Positions 24,132 through 32,954 of a stretch of DNA of 36,533 nt are shown piece after piece. The position numbers and the translations under genes were made by a program. Under the pieces are notes generated by a model. It worked only from the letters and a program-made list of their open reading frames with translations. It made no database searches and was not told where the DNA came from. The stretch spans positions 1 to 36,533 of the forward strand of contig URBK01000023.1 of assembly GCA_900546065.1 (NCBI GenBank). Reading direction: 5' to 3'. Source of the stretch: an uncultured Alistipes sp. Its GTDB lineage: Bacteria > Bacteroidota > Bacteroidia > Bacteroidales > Rikenellaceae. The stretch's first letter is position 1; every line of letters starts with the position of its first letter.

Positions 24132-24172
24132 AAATGGAGCGCGAAACCAATAGGTTCCGCGCTCCATTTTTT
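24132..24172 (+). terminator. Strong rho-independent terminator downstream of the tRNA-Ser/repeat region
   Basis: AATGGAGCGCG and CGCGCTCCATT pair, extended by AACC/GGTT across one A-C mismatch, around an AATA loop, followed by TTTTTT on the + strand. The minus-strand side has only a weak T tail. The + orientation means something transcribed rightward ends here; the only upstream + gene is tRNA-Ser, 384 bases away. It may also serve the minus-strand gene ending at 24198 less efficiently. Confidence 0.85.
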
Positions 24173-24197
24173 CATTCCGCCGCATTACGCGACTACA

Positions 24198-24641
24198 CTA
24201 ATCACGCTCGTAAGTATATATCGGATTCACACTGAACGAATCCCCCTTGTACAACTTCATCCCGCGATCGGTGTACTCCAGACGATACAGAATATCAAAC
24301 ACACTCTTCATACCGCCCTTGTATATCGTATACGTACCCTTTCCATCCGCCGTAACAGTGTACAGGGCATCGAAAACACTCTCCATGCCGCCATTGTATA
24401 CGACCCACTCGCCCTTGCGGCAGCGGATCGTATAAACTACATCAAATATCGTACTACCCTTGCCGTTGTATATGCGATGCGTACCCTCGGGCATGTTCAT
24501 TATCTTTACGACATTGTATATCAACTCCCGATCGGCCTTAGGTATTGGAAGCCGTCCCCAGTCCTGCGCCGCAGCCACGGCTGCCGACACGACAAATATT
24601 ACAGACAGCAGGATTCTCCGGATATTTACACTCGTTCCCAT
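24198..24641 (-). CDS. Small secreted protein with about five 24-residue repeats
   Basis: About 147 residues from ATG 24641; the open frame extends 43 residues further, but that part reads across the promoter. A signal peptide (RRILLSVIFVVSAAVAAAQ) is followed by internal repeats beginning near residues 34, 58, 82, 107 and 131. The shared form is YxGGMxSVFDxLYxxxxxxxGxxxI, e.g. YNGGMESVFDALYTV and YKGGMKSVFDILYRL. The pattern predicts short beta-strands and turns, a repeated beta-sheet or solenoid. It is most likely periplasmic or secreted; there is no lipobox. I do not recognise the family. Only superficially does the YxGG start recall MORN repeats. It is an isolated gene with its own promoter, flanked by non-coding DNA and the two tRNA genes. 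Confidence 0.75.
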   Translation of the reverse strand: MGTSVNIRRILLSVIFVVSAAVAAAQDWGRLPIPKADRELIYNVVKIMNMPEGTHRIYNGKGSTIFDVVYTIRCRKGEWVVYNGGMESVFDALYTVTADGKGTYTIYKGGMKSVFDILYRLEYTDRGMKLYKGDSFSVNPIYTYERD

Positions 24642-24734
24642 ATTCTTTACATTAAAAGTCTCCGCAATCCGTGCGGCACGGGTTCTTAAGAAAAGGCAAC
24701 AGACTCGACACACCAAACATCCGCCCGCCATCGG

Positions 24735-24766
24735 CAAATATACGAAAAGCATCTGGACAAACACAA
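24735..24766 (-). promoter_or_regulatory. Candidate promoter of the secreted repeat protein
   Basis: On the minus strand TATATTTG (24742 to 24735) fits TAnnTTTG, with TTG (24766 to 24764) 21 bases upstream; a TTTG at 24761-24758 is only 15 bases away. The predicted leader is about 85-90 bases. The 16 bases GCTTTTCGTATATTTG are identical to those at the DUF5009 promoter. Confidence 0.5.
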
Positions 24767-25019
24767 TCACACCGACTTTTTTACTTCGTGCGAGTTTCGG
24801 AATTACGTCATGGATGCTCCGGCGCGCCCCTTACCGATACCGCAGCCCCGGCCTTCGCACACATTATAACCGGAATCCGCCTCGACGGAAAACCTCGCAG
24901 CGCCCGCATATTTCACATAAAAGATTGCATAACATACACTTACAAACATAATCATATAGATTAAGCATAAGACAGTCGAGAGCCCCGATAAAGATAAAAT
25001 GCAAAAAACGGCCGAAACG
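24767..25019. other. Intergenic region without a recognisable gene
   Basis: A GC-rich first half (to about 24910) and an A/T-rich second half. There is no ORF with signal, family or codon pattern, and no clear hairpin. A minus-strand TATGTTTG at 24960-24953 matches the -7 box but has no -33 partner. Confidence 0.5.
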
Positions 25020-25050
25020 TTTGGATGTTGAGATTTTTTGTTTACCTTTG
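25020..25050 (+). promoter_or_regulatory. Promoter of tRNA-Phe
   Basis: TTTG (25020-25023), exactly 19 bases, then TACCTTTG (25043-25050): an exact fit to TTTG-N19-TAnnTTTG, as at tRNA-Ser. The tRNA starts 77 bases after the -7 box. Confidence 0.8.
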
Positions 25051-25127
25051 CACTCGCAACGGGTCAAACAGAGCATTGCAATTGCCCGCAAGGTTTGCAA
25101 AAGACTTCTGCAGCCGCCCGAAACGAT

Positions 25128-25200
25128 GGTGCCATAGCTCAGTTGGTAGAGCAAAGGACTGAAAATCCTTGTGTCGCTGGTTCGATTCCCGCTGGTACCA
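25128..25200 (+). tRNA. tRNA-Phe (GAA anticodon)
   Basis: A 73-base cloverleaf. The acceptor GGTGCCA pairs with TGGTACC (one G-U). The D-stem is GCTC/GAGC; the anticodon arm is AAGGA-CTGAAAA-TCCTT, giving GAA. The T-arm reads GCTGG-TTCGATT-CCCGC, with a T-C mismatch in the middle of the stem. The discriminator is A, and CCA is not encoded. It has its own promoter and terminator, so it is a single-gene unit. Confidence 0.94.
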
Positions 25201-25205
25201 CTTCA

Positions 25206-25246
25206 AAGACAGCCGCTTGCAGCAATGCAGGCGGCTGTCTTGTTTT
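25206..25246 (+). terminator. Rho-independent terminator of tRNA-Phe
   Basis: AAGACAGCCGC pairs with GCGGCTGTCTT (11 bases), with an inner TGCA/TGCA stem, followed by GTTTT. It begins 5 bases after the tRNA. From 25247 to 25501 I see no gene or other element. Confidence 0.85.
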
Positions 25247-25501
25247 CGACGGGTATACAATTCCGGCACAAATACGGGCAATTTGTCTTTCTCAAACGCC
25301 TTGTTTTCGCATCGTTTTTTCCGTAAAGCGTATCTATCATTTCCGCCCCGATCATCCAGCCTTAGATCTTTACTACGCCGCCGATGACATTCATTTCATG
25401 CCGCCAAATAAAGACGCCACGCTTTATCCCATGAGCGTAACAACTTACTTCAGAAGTTATGTGCACAATGTTTTGGAGACAAAGTTTGATTGTATGGGAA
25501 T

Positions 25502-26575
25502 TTAACGTTTCGCAAGAGTGTGTATTACGAGTATCGGATTTCCGGACTCTCTTTTGGCATCGTCCCAATCATCTATTTCATGCGACTCGACACCATCGTA
25601 TATTGTAGCCGCCAGATCGGGATCATAGTTATGTGAATAGATCCATCCGACAAGTTTGTTCCCTGTCATGGCGAGGGCATTGGACAAACCTGCAATATTG
25701 AGGGCGAAATTGTGATACTCACCGTTGTACTCCATGCTTACATTGTATACGATACGGTTGTATATGAAAGATAGATTGTCACCGTCACGCGTTACGCAAA
25801 GCACCTTTGGCCGCACATACTCCATGGCCTTGAGACCAATAAGAGACTCTGTGCGATGTCTTGCCTGAGCCTCCTCGCGATTCATGTAATCGTATGCTGC
25901 TGCGACCTCGCATCCCGTATGGGTGATACGGTATAACGAGTCGGATGGTTCGGTCTGGAAGTAGATATCGTGACCGCTGCGGATAAATACCGGCGCACGG
26001 CTATCGGCATAGTATGCATCCTTGGCCGTCTCGAATATTCTCTTCACGGAACCGTCGCCGTCCATACGGTCTACAGCCGAATCATAGCCCGAGAACAGCA
26101 GTATTCCATCGTTATCATATGCAATACGGTGATAGAACTGCGTGAGCGGGATCTCTTGTATGAAGTTCAACTCGCTGTCGAGTATTATGATTTTTGGCGG
26201 ACCACACAAAACGTATATACGACCCGTGGCAGGGTCAATATCACAATCTGTTATCTCCGCATATTCGCCCGGGCCGCGCCCTGTCCGGTCATATCGGTTC
26301 AGAGGACGGCCTTCGGCATCGTACATGACGATGATGGAGCGATTACTGTTGTCGAGGACATACCACTTGCCGTCGAAAGAATCCAAGGATGATATGCCAC
26401 CCAGCATAGTCTGTTCGTCGTCGTGCAGATAGAGAAATTCAACACTCTTTATGATACTGTCATTGGGGATAGTGCCGTCTTCGCGCGTCAAATCGCGCAC
26501 ATCACTGCGGCTGCATGCTGCCGCAATAAGAAGAGATGTCATCAGGACAATAAGCGATAGTTTCTGCTTAGGCAT
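25502..26575 (-). CDS. 6-bladed beta-propeller lipoprotein (DUF5128 / BF3164-like)
   Basis: About 357 residues. ATG 26575 gives a lipoprotein signal (LSLIVLMTSLLIAAAC, lipidated Cys21). The body has the propeller signature of this Bacteroidetes family: DSFDGKWYVLDNSNRSIIVMYDAEGRPLNRYDRTGRGPGEYAEITDCDIDPATGRIYVL, with the hallmark GRGPGEY at residues 99-105. Later blades contain IIILDSELNFIQEIPL and GILLFSGYDS. The frame is open 47 residues further upstream, but that part has no signal and crosses the previous gene's stop. It follows the second RND permease by 79 bases on the same strand and may be the last gene of that operon. These proteins sit in the periplasm or on the surface; ligand unknown. 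Confidence 0.85.
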   Translation of the reverse strand: MPKQKLSLIVLMTSLLIAAACSRSDVRDLTREDGTIPNDSIIKSVEFLYLHDDEQTMLGGISSLDSFDGKWYVLDNSNRSIIVMYDAEGRPLNRYDRTGRGPGEYAEITDCDIDPATGRIYVLCGPPKIIILDSELNFIQEIPLTQFYHRIAYDNDGILLFSGYDSAVDRMDGDGSVKRIFETAKDAYYADSRAPVFIRSGHDIYFQTEPSDSLYRITHTGCEVAAAYDYMNREEAQARHRTESLIGLKAMEYVRPKVLCVTRDGDNLSFIYNRIVYNVSMEYNGEYHNFALNIAGLSNALAMTGNKLVGWIYSHNYDPDLAATIYDGVESHEIDDWDDAKRESGNPILVIHTLAKR

Positions 26576-26654
26576 GGTATTACTGCTAATAAGTTTTGCA
26601 TGTTTGAACCAACCGGCGCGTAACAAACGATGTAATCGACGGTATTTTGTATCG

Positions 26655-29600
26655 CTATGCCGACCGGTTGGGGCCGACGTCACTACATACATTCCGGGTT
26701 CCATAATCATGTACACTTCCCGTTGACGTCCTCTCCCCCAAGGGCATGAATATAGGCAGATAAATTATCAGGGCCAGAATCGAGAACGCCGTGCCGCTGA
26801 TAGCAGCCATGGCGAAGGCGAACCAGAACACTTCCTCGGGACCGTCGTAAAGGAACGGCACCAAGCCGAGTATCGTCGAGAGTATGGTGAGCGATATTGG
26901 GACGATCTTGTGGTTGAAGGCCATCAGATAGAGCTGCAACCCCTGCTTGGAAGAGGTACGGCGGCATTCGTCATATTCCGTTATCAAGTATATTCCGGCA
27001 TTTACCACGATGCCGCAAAGCAATACGAAAGCCGCAAAGCCTCCCTGATCGAAGCGGAAGTCGAAAAGTCCGAACGTGAGGAATACCCCTATGAACGATA
27101 TGGGTATCATCATGATTATCACCAGCGGCTTGAGCAGCGACTCGAAAATTATGGCGCACATGGTGTATATGATGGCAATGACCAGCAATATGAGTTTTAT
27201 CTGTGTCTTTTTCGAGTCGTTCCAGCCTCCGTATGACGGGGTGTCGGCGCGGAATCCCAGCGGCAGGATCTCTTCGTTGAACTGTTTTATGGTCTTGTCC
27301 ACAAGACGGTTGCACAATTCATACGAACCGATGAAGTCGAAACCTACCGAAATCTCGTATGACTGTCGGCTGCGGCGTATGGCCATGCCCGTGCGCCGTT
27401 TTTCGATCGACCCTACGGTCGACAGTTTCATGGGCGTATCGGTCTCCGTCACCAGAGCGTTTTCGAGGTTCCATTTGTCAAACCTGTCGCGGCCGCCCGA
27501 CTCCATGACCACACGCTGTAGTTCATGACCATTGTAAATAGTCGCAAGACCACTATTGTACAACTTGGTGCTCAGTGCCGAGTAGTAATCGTAAATGTTG
27601 AGTCCCGCGGCGGCAATCTGTTCGTCGTTGTAGCGTATATGGAATTCGTTTGAAGGCAGAGACCACGAGTTCCCGTCCATGATTTCCGGCTCGGAGACAC
27701 GGCGGTTCTGCCCGAGAGAATCGAGCAGACGGTCGGCGAACTCCGACAGCTGGTCGTAGTTGTACCCGCGCAGCCGGATCGAATTGGAACGGTAGCTCGT
27801 CACCACATTATTGTTGAAATACTGGTCGTCGACACCCGACACGCGCCATGTCGCGCCGCCGAAATTGGCCGCAGCACTGATTATCTCCTGCTTCAGACGC
27901 GACGGGAACGACGTATTCTCGTATTCGCGCCTGAACGTCACCTCGATTGTAGCGTTGTCGTATGAATTGACGCTGGTGTGGAACGATGCGATCTCGTCGT
28001 ATTGGCTTATGTAGTTCTCCATGTGGCGCACAACGTCGTTCAGCTGCTGTACGGTGCACCCCTCCGGCATACCGGCATTGATTATGAGGCGTTTTTGTTC
28101 GGGACTGCGGTAATAGCTGTATGCCGAGGTCTTCTTGTTGAACAGGTTGACCGACGTGCCGAATATCATGTCGAGCGTAAGGCGGTTTTCGGTAATGAAA
28201 CGGCTGGTCATAACCTTGTCGTAGAGACGCCGGTGCAGGGGCGGGTTCTCGTCTTGCAGATCCGACAGACGCTCCGGCAACAGGAATGTAGGTATGCCGA
28301 AGCCCCATACAAGCAGCACGAGGAAAGCCCAGCGGTGGCGCCGCCCCCACGCGATGAAACGTTCATAACGGCGCGAGATGCGGGCTATGCGCCGGCGGCT
28401 GCGGCGGGGCAGCGTCGTCATGCTGCGCCCGAGCGGGAACTTGTCTATCATCGACGGCACGAACAACAGTGCGACAATCATCGACACTGTGAGGTTAATG
28501 ATTATCACCAGCGAAAAATCCGTAAGGTTTGCCTGCTGGTCCTCGGGCAGGAGCCACACTATGCCCAGAGCGCCTATGGTCGTTAGCAGAGCGCCGAGTA
28601 TCGAGGTAAACACCCTCCGGTTGTGGTAATAGCTGTAGTGGTCGACCATTATTATCGCCGTGTCGATCATGATGCCGAGCGAGACGGTGATTCCAGCCAA
28701 CGAATATATGTGTATGCCGACATCCAACAGGTTGTAGAAAACCACGGCAACAAGCAGGTTTACCGCCAGCGTTACGGTTATCATCACGAGATACCGCACA
28801 TCGCGGCTCACCAGAAAGACGAAGACGAGCAATATGGCCAGACACCACAGCGTACGCGAATATATCTTGTCCAACTCGTCGCTTATGTACCTTGAAGCGT
28901 CGTACGAGAGCGATGCCGTTATCTGCGGCGGGAACGATGCCTGCAGACGCGACATCTCCTCACGCACGGCCTCGCTTACGCGCAATATGTTGGATCCCGT
29001 CTCGCACGTTACGGACAGAGTTATGGTGTTAAGTCCGTTTATACGGTAGTAGCTCGACGGCAGGGCCTCGCGCCAGCGTACCGTGGCAAAGTCACGCAGG
29101 TAGTATATACGGCCATTGCGTTTGGTTATGGGGATGTCGTCGAAATCGGTTGACGAGAGGTTGCGCAGCTTCAGCACTATGTTGCGTTGTTCGCCCTCGT
29201 CGTTCTCGAGCGTGGTCATGCCTATTATGTCGCTGCGAAAATAATCGGTGAAGGCCGAAGCAAGGGCCGAAGCCGTAAGTCCGGCTGACTCGAGGGCTTC
29301 CGGATCGAACGTCACGACCCATTCGAACGGCGTGGCGCCCGATATGTTGACGCGGCCTACGCCATCCACCCTCGACAACGGGACCGACACGTTGTCGAGG
29401 ATATAATCGTAGATCTGCTCGGACGGGATGCCGGCCTTTATCGTATATGAAAGCGCGGTCTGTTCGCGCCTGCCCTCGGCCGCCAGCGACAGAGACGGAT
29501 ACGACACACCCTCGGGCAGTTTGTCATACAGGGCCCGCAGGATGGATGCCGCCTCGAATCGGGCGGCTTTCATATCCGTATCCTTGTTGAAATAGACGGT

Positions 29601-29888
29601 AACGCTGCCATACCCGTTGGATGAATATGATGAGACATTGTTACATACCGAGATCACAGACAGCGCGCCCTCGATACGCGATGTCACCTGCTGCTCCATG
29701 ATTCGGGCCGAAGTCCCCGACCACGAGAACGACACGCCTATGTTGTGCTGCGGTGCCGACGGCGAATATTGCACCTTCAGCCGCGGCAGCATAGCAAAAC
29801 CTATGACCGATACGGCGATCATGATGAGCAGCACCGAAAACGGAGGTATGCCGCGTCGCGGGGATGGCGTATGTATCGGCGGCATCAT
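26655..29888 (-). CDS. RND permease, second subunit of the tandem pair (pump 2)
   Basis: A 1077-residue RND protein with full architecture: N-terminal helix (FSVLLIMIAVSVIGFAML), porter loop SFSWSGTSARIMEQQVTSRIEGALSVI, TM4 LGIMIDTAIIMVDHYSYY, and TM10 LLCGIVVNAGIYLITEYDE. Compared with AcrB, TM4 keeps the first Asp but has Thr in place of the second, and the TM10 Lys is Asn. It overlaps the stop of the first RND gene by 4 bases (ATGA). It differs clearly in sequence from that neighbour, so the pair is not a recent duplication. By analogy to MdtB/MdtC it may form a hetero-oligomeric pump with its neighbour, using the same adaptor and TolC. The last 25 residues are hydrophilic. Confidence 0.9.
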   Translation of the reverse strand: MMPPIHTPSPRRGIPPFSVLLIMIAVSVIGFAMLPRLKVQYSPSAPQHNIGVSFSWSGTSARIMEQQVTSRIEGALSVISVCNNVSSYSSNGYGSVTVYFNKDTDMKAARFEAASILRALYDKLPEGVSYPSLSLAAEGRREQTALSYTIKAGIPSEQIYDYILDNVSVPLSRVDGVGRVNISGATPFEWVVTFDPEALESAGLTASALASAFTDYFRSDIIGMTTLENDEGEQRNIVLKLRNLSSTDFDDIPITKRNGRIYYLRDFATVRWREALPSSYYRINGLNTITLSVTCETGSNILRVSEAVREEMSRLQASFPPQITASLSYDASRYISDELDKIYSRTLWCLAILLVFVFLVSRDVRYLVMITVTLAVNLLVAVVFYNLLDVGIHIYSLAGITVSLGIMIDTAIIMVDHYSYYHNRRVFTSILGALLTTIGALGIVWLLPEDQQANLTDFSLVIIINLTVSMIVALLFVPSMIDKFPLGRSMTTLPRRSRRRIARISRRYERFIAWGRRHRWAFLVLLVWGFGIPTFLLPERLSDLQDENPPLHRRLYDKVMTSRFITENRLTLDMIFGTSVNLFNKKTSAYSYYRSPEQKRLIINAGMPEGCTVQQLNDVVRHMENYISQYDEIASFHTSVNSYDNATIEVTFRREYENTSFPSRLKQEIISAAANFGGATWRVSGVDDQYFNNNVVTSYRSNSIRLRGYNYDQLSEFADRLLDSLGQNRRVSEPEIMDGNSWSLPSNEFHIRYNDEQIAAAGLNIYDYYSALSTKLYNSGLATIYNGHELQRVVMESGGRDRFDKWNLENALVTETDTPMKLSTVGSIEKRRTGMAIRRSRQSYEISVGFDFIGSYELCNRLVDKTIKQFNEEILPLGFRADTPSYGGWNDSKKTQIKLILLVIAIIYTMCAIIFESLLKPLVIIMMIPISFIGVFLTFGLFDFRFDQGGFAAFVLLCGIVVNAGIYLITEYDECRRTSSKQGLQLYLMAFNHKIVPISLTILSTILGLVPFLYDGPEEVFWFAFAMAAISGTAFSILALIIYLPIFMPLGERTSTGSVHDYGTRNVCSDVGPNRSA

Positions 29889-32800
29889 CGCTGCGATTTA
29901 TATATTTCGTAATAGGCCACGGGAATGAACAGCACGCTTATGAGTGTTCCCACGATCATACCGCCGATTATCACTAGCGACATGGGATATTGCAGGTCGG
30001 AACCCATATCCCCGCGTACGAGGAACGGCACTACGGCCAGAATCGTCGTGAGCGAAGTCATGACGATGGGTTTAAGGCGACGTCGGCCGGCCTCGAGTAT
30101 GGCATGCTGCATACGCATGCCGCGACGCCGAAGGGTATTTATTGTGTCGATCTTCAGAATCGAGTCGTTGATGACAATACCGCAAACCACTATCAGGCCG
30201 ATCATCGACATCAGGTTGAGCGTCTGCCCGAAAATCCACAATATGACAATTGCCCCGAACAGGTCGATCACTATCTCCGAGAGTATTATGAGCGGCTGCA
30301 CGAGCGACTCGAACTGCGCCGCGAGGATGAAATAGAGCAACAGCAGGGCGATTACAAGAACCCATACGAGCTGACGCACCATCTCCCTGTTTGTAAAGTA
30401 GCTGCCGCTGAAACTCACCTCGAAGCCCTCCGCCTCGGCCACGCAGTCGCGCACGGTACGCATCACACGATCCACATCGCGCGACGCCGGAGCAAGCTCA
30501 AGCGGATAGTAGTCGCCCTCCTCGCCCGCGACAATGCTTTTCAGTTCAAGCGAGCGCGTCTGTTTCATGAATACCCCTACGGGGATCTCAGCATCCCCGG
30601 CCTTGACAAATGTCTTTTCGAGCAAATCGTTCAGATCGTCAATGTTGCTGCCGACAACCACGGGCAGCGATTCGTTGCCCGAATTGATTGTGAAGAGCGT
30701 ATTTTCATTCAGCGCGTTGCGTAATGCCGTGAACAGCATGGAATAGCTCACCCCGTAAAGAGCCATACGCTCGGGCTGCGCGACATACATTATGTCCTCC
30801 TGCACGGCTATCGGCGGAATATGCATCTCGGGCAGAGCTCGGCTGATACTTTCAATGACGCCCTGCAACTGTTCTGGAGTGGCCGCACGACCCGATGTCG
30901 AACGCAGGCGAGCCGTCAACATTGCCTCCTTGTCGGCAAAGATCATGTCGAAGATATTGCCCGACACCCCGAACGAAACGTGTGCCTCGGGCGCGTGCTG
31001 CATAATATAGGTCGAGAGCCTGTCCTGCACGGACTGCACATCGTCACTATCATAACATTTAAGATATACGGTAGCCTCGGCAACACCCATCTCGTCGGTA
31101 TGTCCCAGAATAAACTGCTGCACCCCCGCCATCACGGTCGACTGTTCTACGGCCGTTCCCAGTTCAGATATCATGGCATCGGTACGGCGGGCATTCTCCT
31201 CGGCCGAGATACGCTCGTTCCAGTCTATACGCACCAGCATGTCGCGGTAAGTCATCTCGGGCAGACGCTCCTGTCTGACGACAAAGAACAGAGTCACCAG
31301 ACCTGCCGCCGCCACGGCATATATCGTCCACATGACGGCTCGGTGGCGGAAGAACCACTTTAGTATCGAGTCGTAACGGCTCTCTACCCGATCGAACGAG
31401 AATCGCTCGAGCCATGCGTTGGGTTTGAAGTGCGGCAACCGACGATACAACACCCCGTAATATACCGGCAGCAGGATTATCGCAACACCGTAGGACACGA
31501 AGAGCGTGATGGTGACGGCCATGGCCTGATCGTAGAACATGGCTCCGGCCATGCCGTTGATGAATATGAGCGGTATGAACACGGCGCACGTAGTGAGAAT
31601 AGACGACAGCATCGGTGTGACAACTTCGCGGGTGCCGCGCACAACAGCATCGCGCAGAAGTTCGCCGCGCTGCCAACGCGCCGTGATGTTGTCAACGACG
31701 ATGATCGAGTTGTCCACCATCATTCCCGTACCGAGAATCAGACCCGACAACGATATTATATTGATCGATATGCCGGTGATGTAGAATACGAGCAGCGTGA
31801 TGATAAGGGTTACGGGAATTGTCAGTATCACCAGCAGCGGCGAGCGCAGGTCGCGCATGAATAGCAGTATGACCACGCACGCCAATATTATGCCGACGAT
31901 GATGTTGTCGATCAGGTTGTCGATCGAATAATCGAGCAGCTCCGTCTCGTCGCGCGTAACGGTGAACTCTATGTTGGGATAGTCGTGACGAAACTGCCAC
32001 ATGAGATTGTTCATACTGCGTTTGAGGTCCGACATGCGGGCATCGGCCTGCTTGACTACGGCGAGCGTTATGGCATCCTTGCCGTTCGAGAGGACCATGC
32101 CCTGACGCTTGCGCGGATGCTCCATGACATCGGCCAGCTCCTTGAGCCGGAACAGGCGCCCCTTGACCTTGAGGAACATCTCCTCCACATCGCTCTTGCC
32201 TCCGGCAACGGTGCGGAACTTGACATTGTACTGGTATTCGCCGTCGCGTATCGTGAGACTCCCCAAAGATATGTCCATGCTGCGCAGGGCGTTTTCCACG
32301 TCGCCTATCGTAATGCCGGCCTGCCGCAGGCGCTCCTCGTCGGGAATTACAAGCAACTCCGACGAGACTCCGCCCGAAACATCGACCATTGCCACCTCGG
32401 AGAGCTGCTCGATGCGTTTGGTTATCACCTGCGAGGCAAAACGGCTCAACTCGATAAACTGATCCGACACGGGATGCAACTCGTCGAGCCCGTCCGTTTG
32501 CGGCTCCTTCCTGAGCGTCATGTCGATATAGAAAGCGGGAATGTCCGTGGCACTGGCCTTTATAACCTTCGGACGTTCTATCTCGCGAGGCAAGGACGAT
32601 GTACAACGGTCGATCTTTTCGTTAACCTCGATGAAGATATAGTCTATGTCCGCGCCCTGCTCGAACGACAGCTGTATCGTACCGCTGCCTTCGCGCGCCT
32701 CGCTGCGTATGTCCGTAAGCTGCGATACCTGCATTAACTGCTGGCGCAGAGGTGTAAGTGCCGTCTCGTTCAGCTGCCGGGCCGAGAGCCCCTGCGCCTC

Positions 32801-32941
32801 GACCTGTACGGTGATGTACGGTGCGTCGATGTCGGGAGTAAGAGACACAGGCAGCAGGTTGGTGCTGACCCAGCCGAGTATCAGCAGCACGATGGTGACC
32901 ATGGTCACCGCTATGGGACGGTCGAGCAGTCGGTAAAGCAT
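29885..32941 (-). CDS. RND permease, first subunit of the tandem pair (pump 2)
   Basis: About 1018 residues from ATG 32941; an in-frame GTG at 32947 is the alternative. The N-terminus MLYRLLDRPIAVTMVTIVLLILGWVSTNLLPVSLTPDIDAPYITVQVEAQGLSARQLNETALTPLRQQLMQV is typical of RND porters. TM4 contains LILGTGMMVDNSIIVVDNI, and the TM10 region GLIVVCGIVINDSILKIDTINTLRRRG. The first TM4 Asp is present and the second is Asn; TM10 has Asn for the AcrB Lys, as in many GIVxN-type RND proteins. It follows the adaptor by 13 bases and overlaps the second RND gene by 4. It is an inner-membrane proton-driven exporter; substrate unknown. Confidence 0.92.
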   Translation of the reverse strand: MLYRLLDRPIAVTMVTIVLLILGWVSTNLLPVSLTPDIDAPYITVQVEAQGLSARQLNETALTPLRQQLMQVSQLTDIRSEAREGSGTIQLSFEQGADIDYIFIEVNEKIDRCTSSLPREIERPKVIKASATDIPAFYIDMTLRKEPQTDGLDELHPVSDQFIELSRFASQVITKRIEQLSEVAMVDVSGGVSSELLVIPDEERLRQAGITIGDVENALRSMDISLGSLTIRDGEYQYNVKFRTVAGGKSDVEEMFLKVKGRLFRLKELADVMEHPRKRQGMVLSNGKDAITLAVVKQADARMSDLKRSMNNLMWQFRHDYPNIEFTVTRDETELLDYSIDNLIDNIIVGIILACVVILLFMRDLRSPLLVILTIPVTLIITLLVFYITGISINIISLSGLILGTGMMVDNSIIVVDNITARWQRGELLRDAVVRGTREVVTPMLSSILTTCAVFIPLIFINGMAGAMFYDQAMAVTITLFVSYGVAIILLPVYYGVLYRRLPHFKPNAWLERFSFDRVESRYDSILKWFFRHRAVMWTIYAVAAAGLVTLFFVVRQERLPEMTYRDMLVRIDWNERISAEENARRTDAMISELGTAVEQSTVMAGVQQFILGHTDEMGVAEATVYLKCYDSDDVQSVQDRLSTYIMQHAPEAHVSFGVSGNIFDMIFADKEAMLTARLRSTSGRAATPEQLQGVIESISRALPEMHIPPIAVQEDIMYVAQPERMALYGVSYSMLFTALRNALNENTLFTINSGNESLPVVVGSNIDDLNDLLEKTFVKAGDAEIPVGVFMKQTRSLELKSIVAGEEGDYYPLELAPASRDVDRVMRTVRDCVAEAEGFEVSFSGSYFTNREMVRQLVWVLVIALLLLYFILAAQFESLVQPLIILSEIVIDLFGAIVILWIFGQTLNLMSMIGLIVVCGIVINDSILKIDTINTLRRRGMRMQHAILEAGRRRLKPIVMTSLTTILAVVPFLVRGDMGSDLQYPMSLVIIGGMIVGTLISVLFIPVAYYEIYKSQR

Positions 32942-32954
32942 GGGCACGGAGGTT

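Noticed and set aside
25038..25505. A 155-codon + strand ORF covering tRNA-Phe and the space behind it
   Set aside because: It runs straight through a tRNA and its terminator and shows no family or signal.
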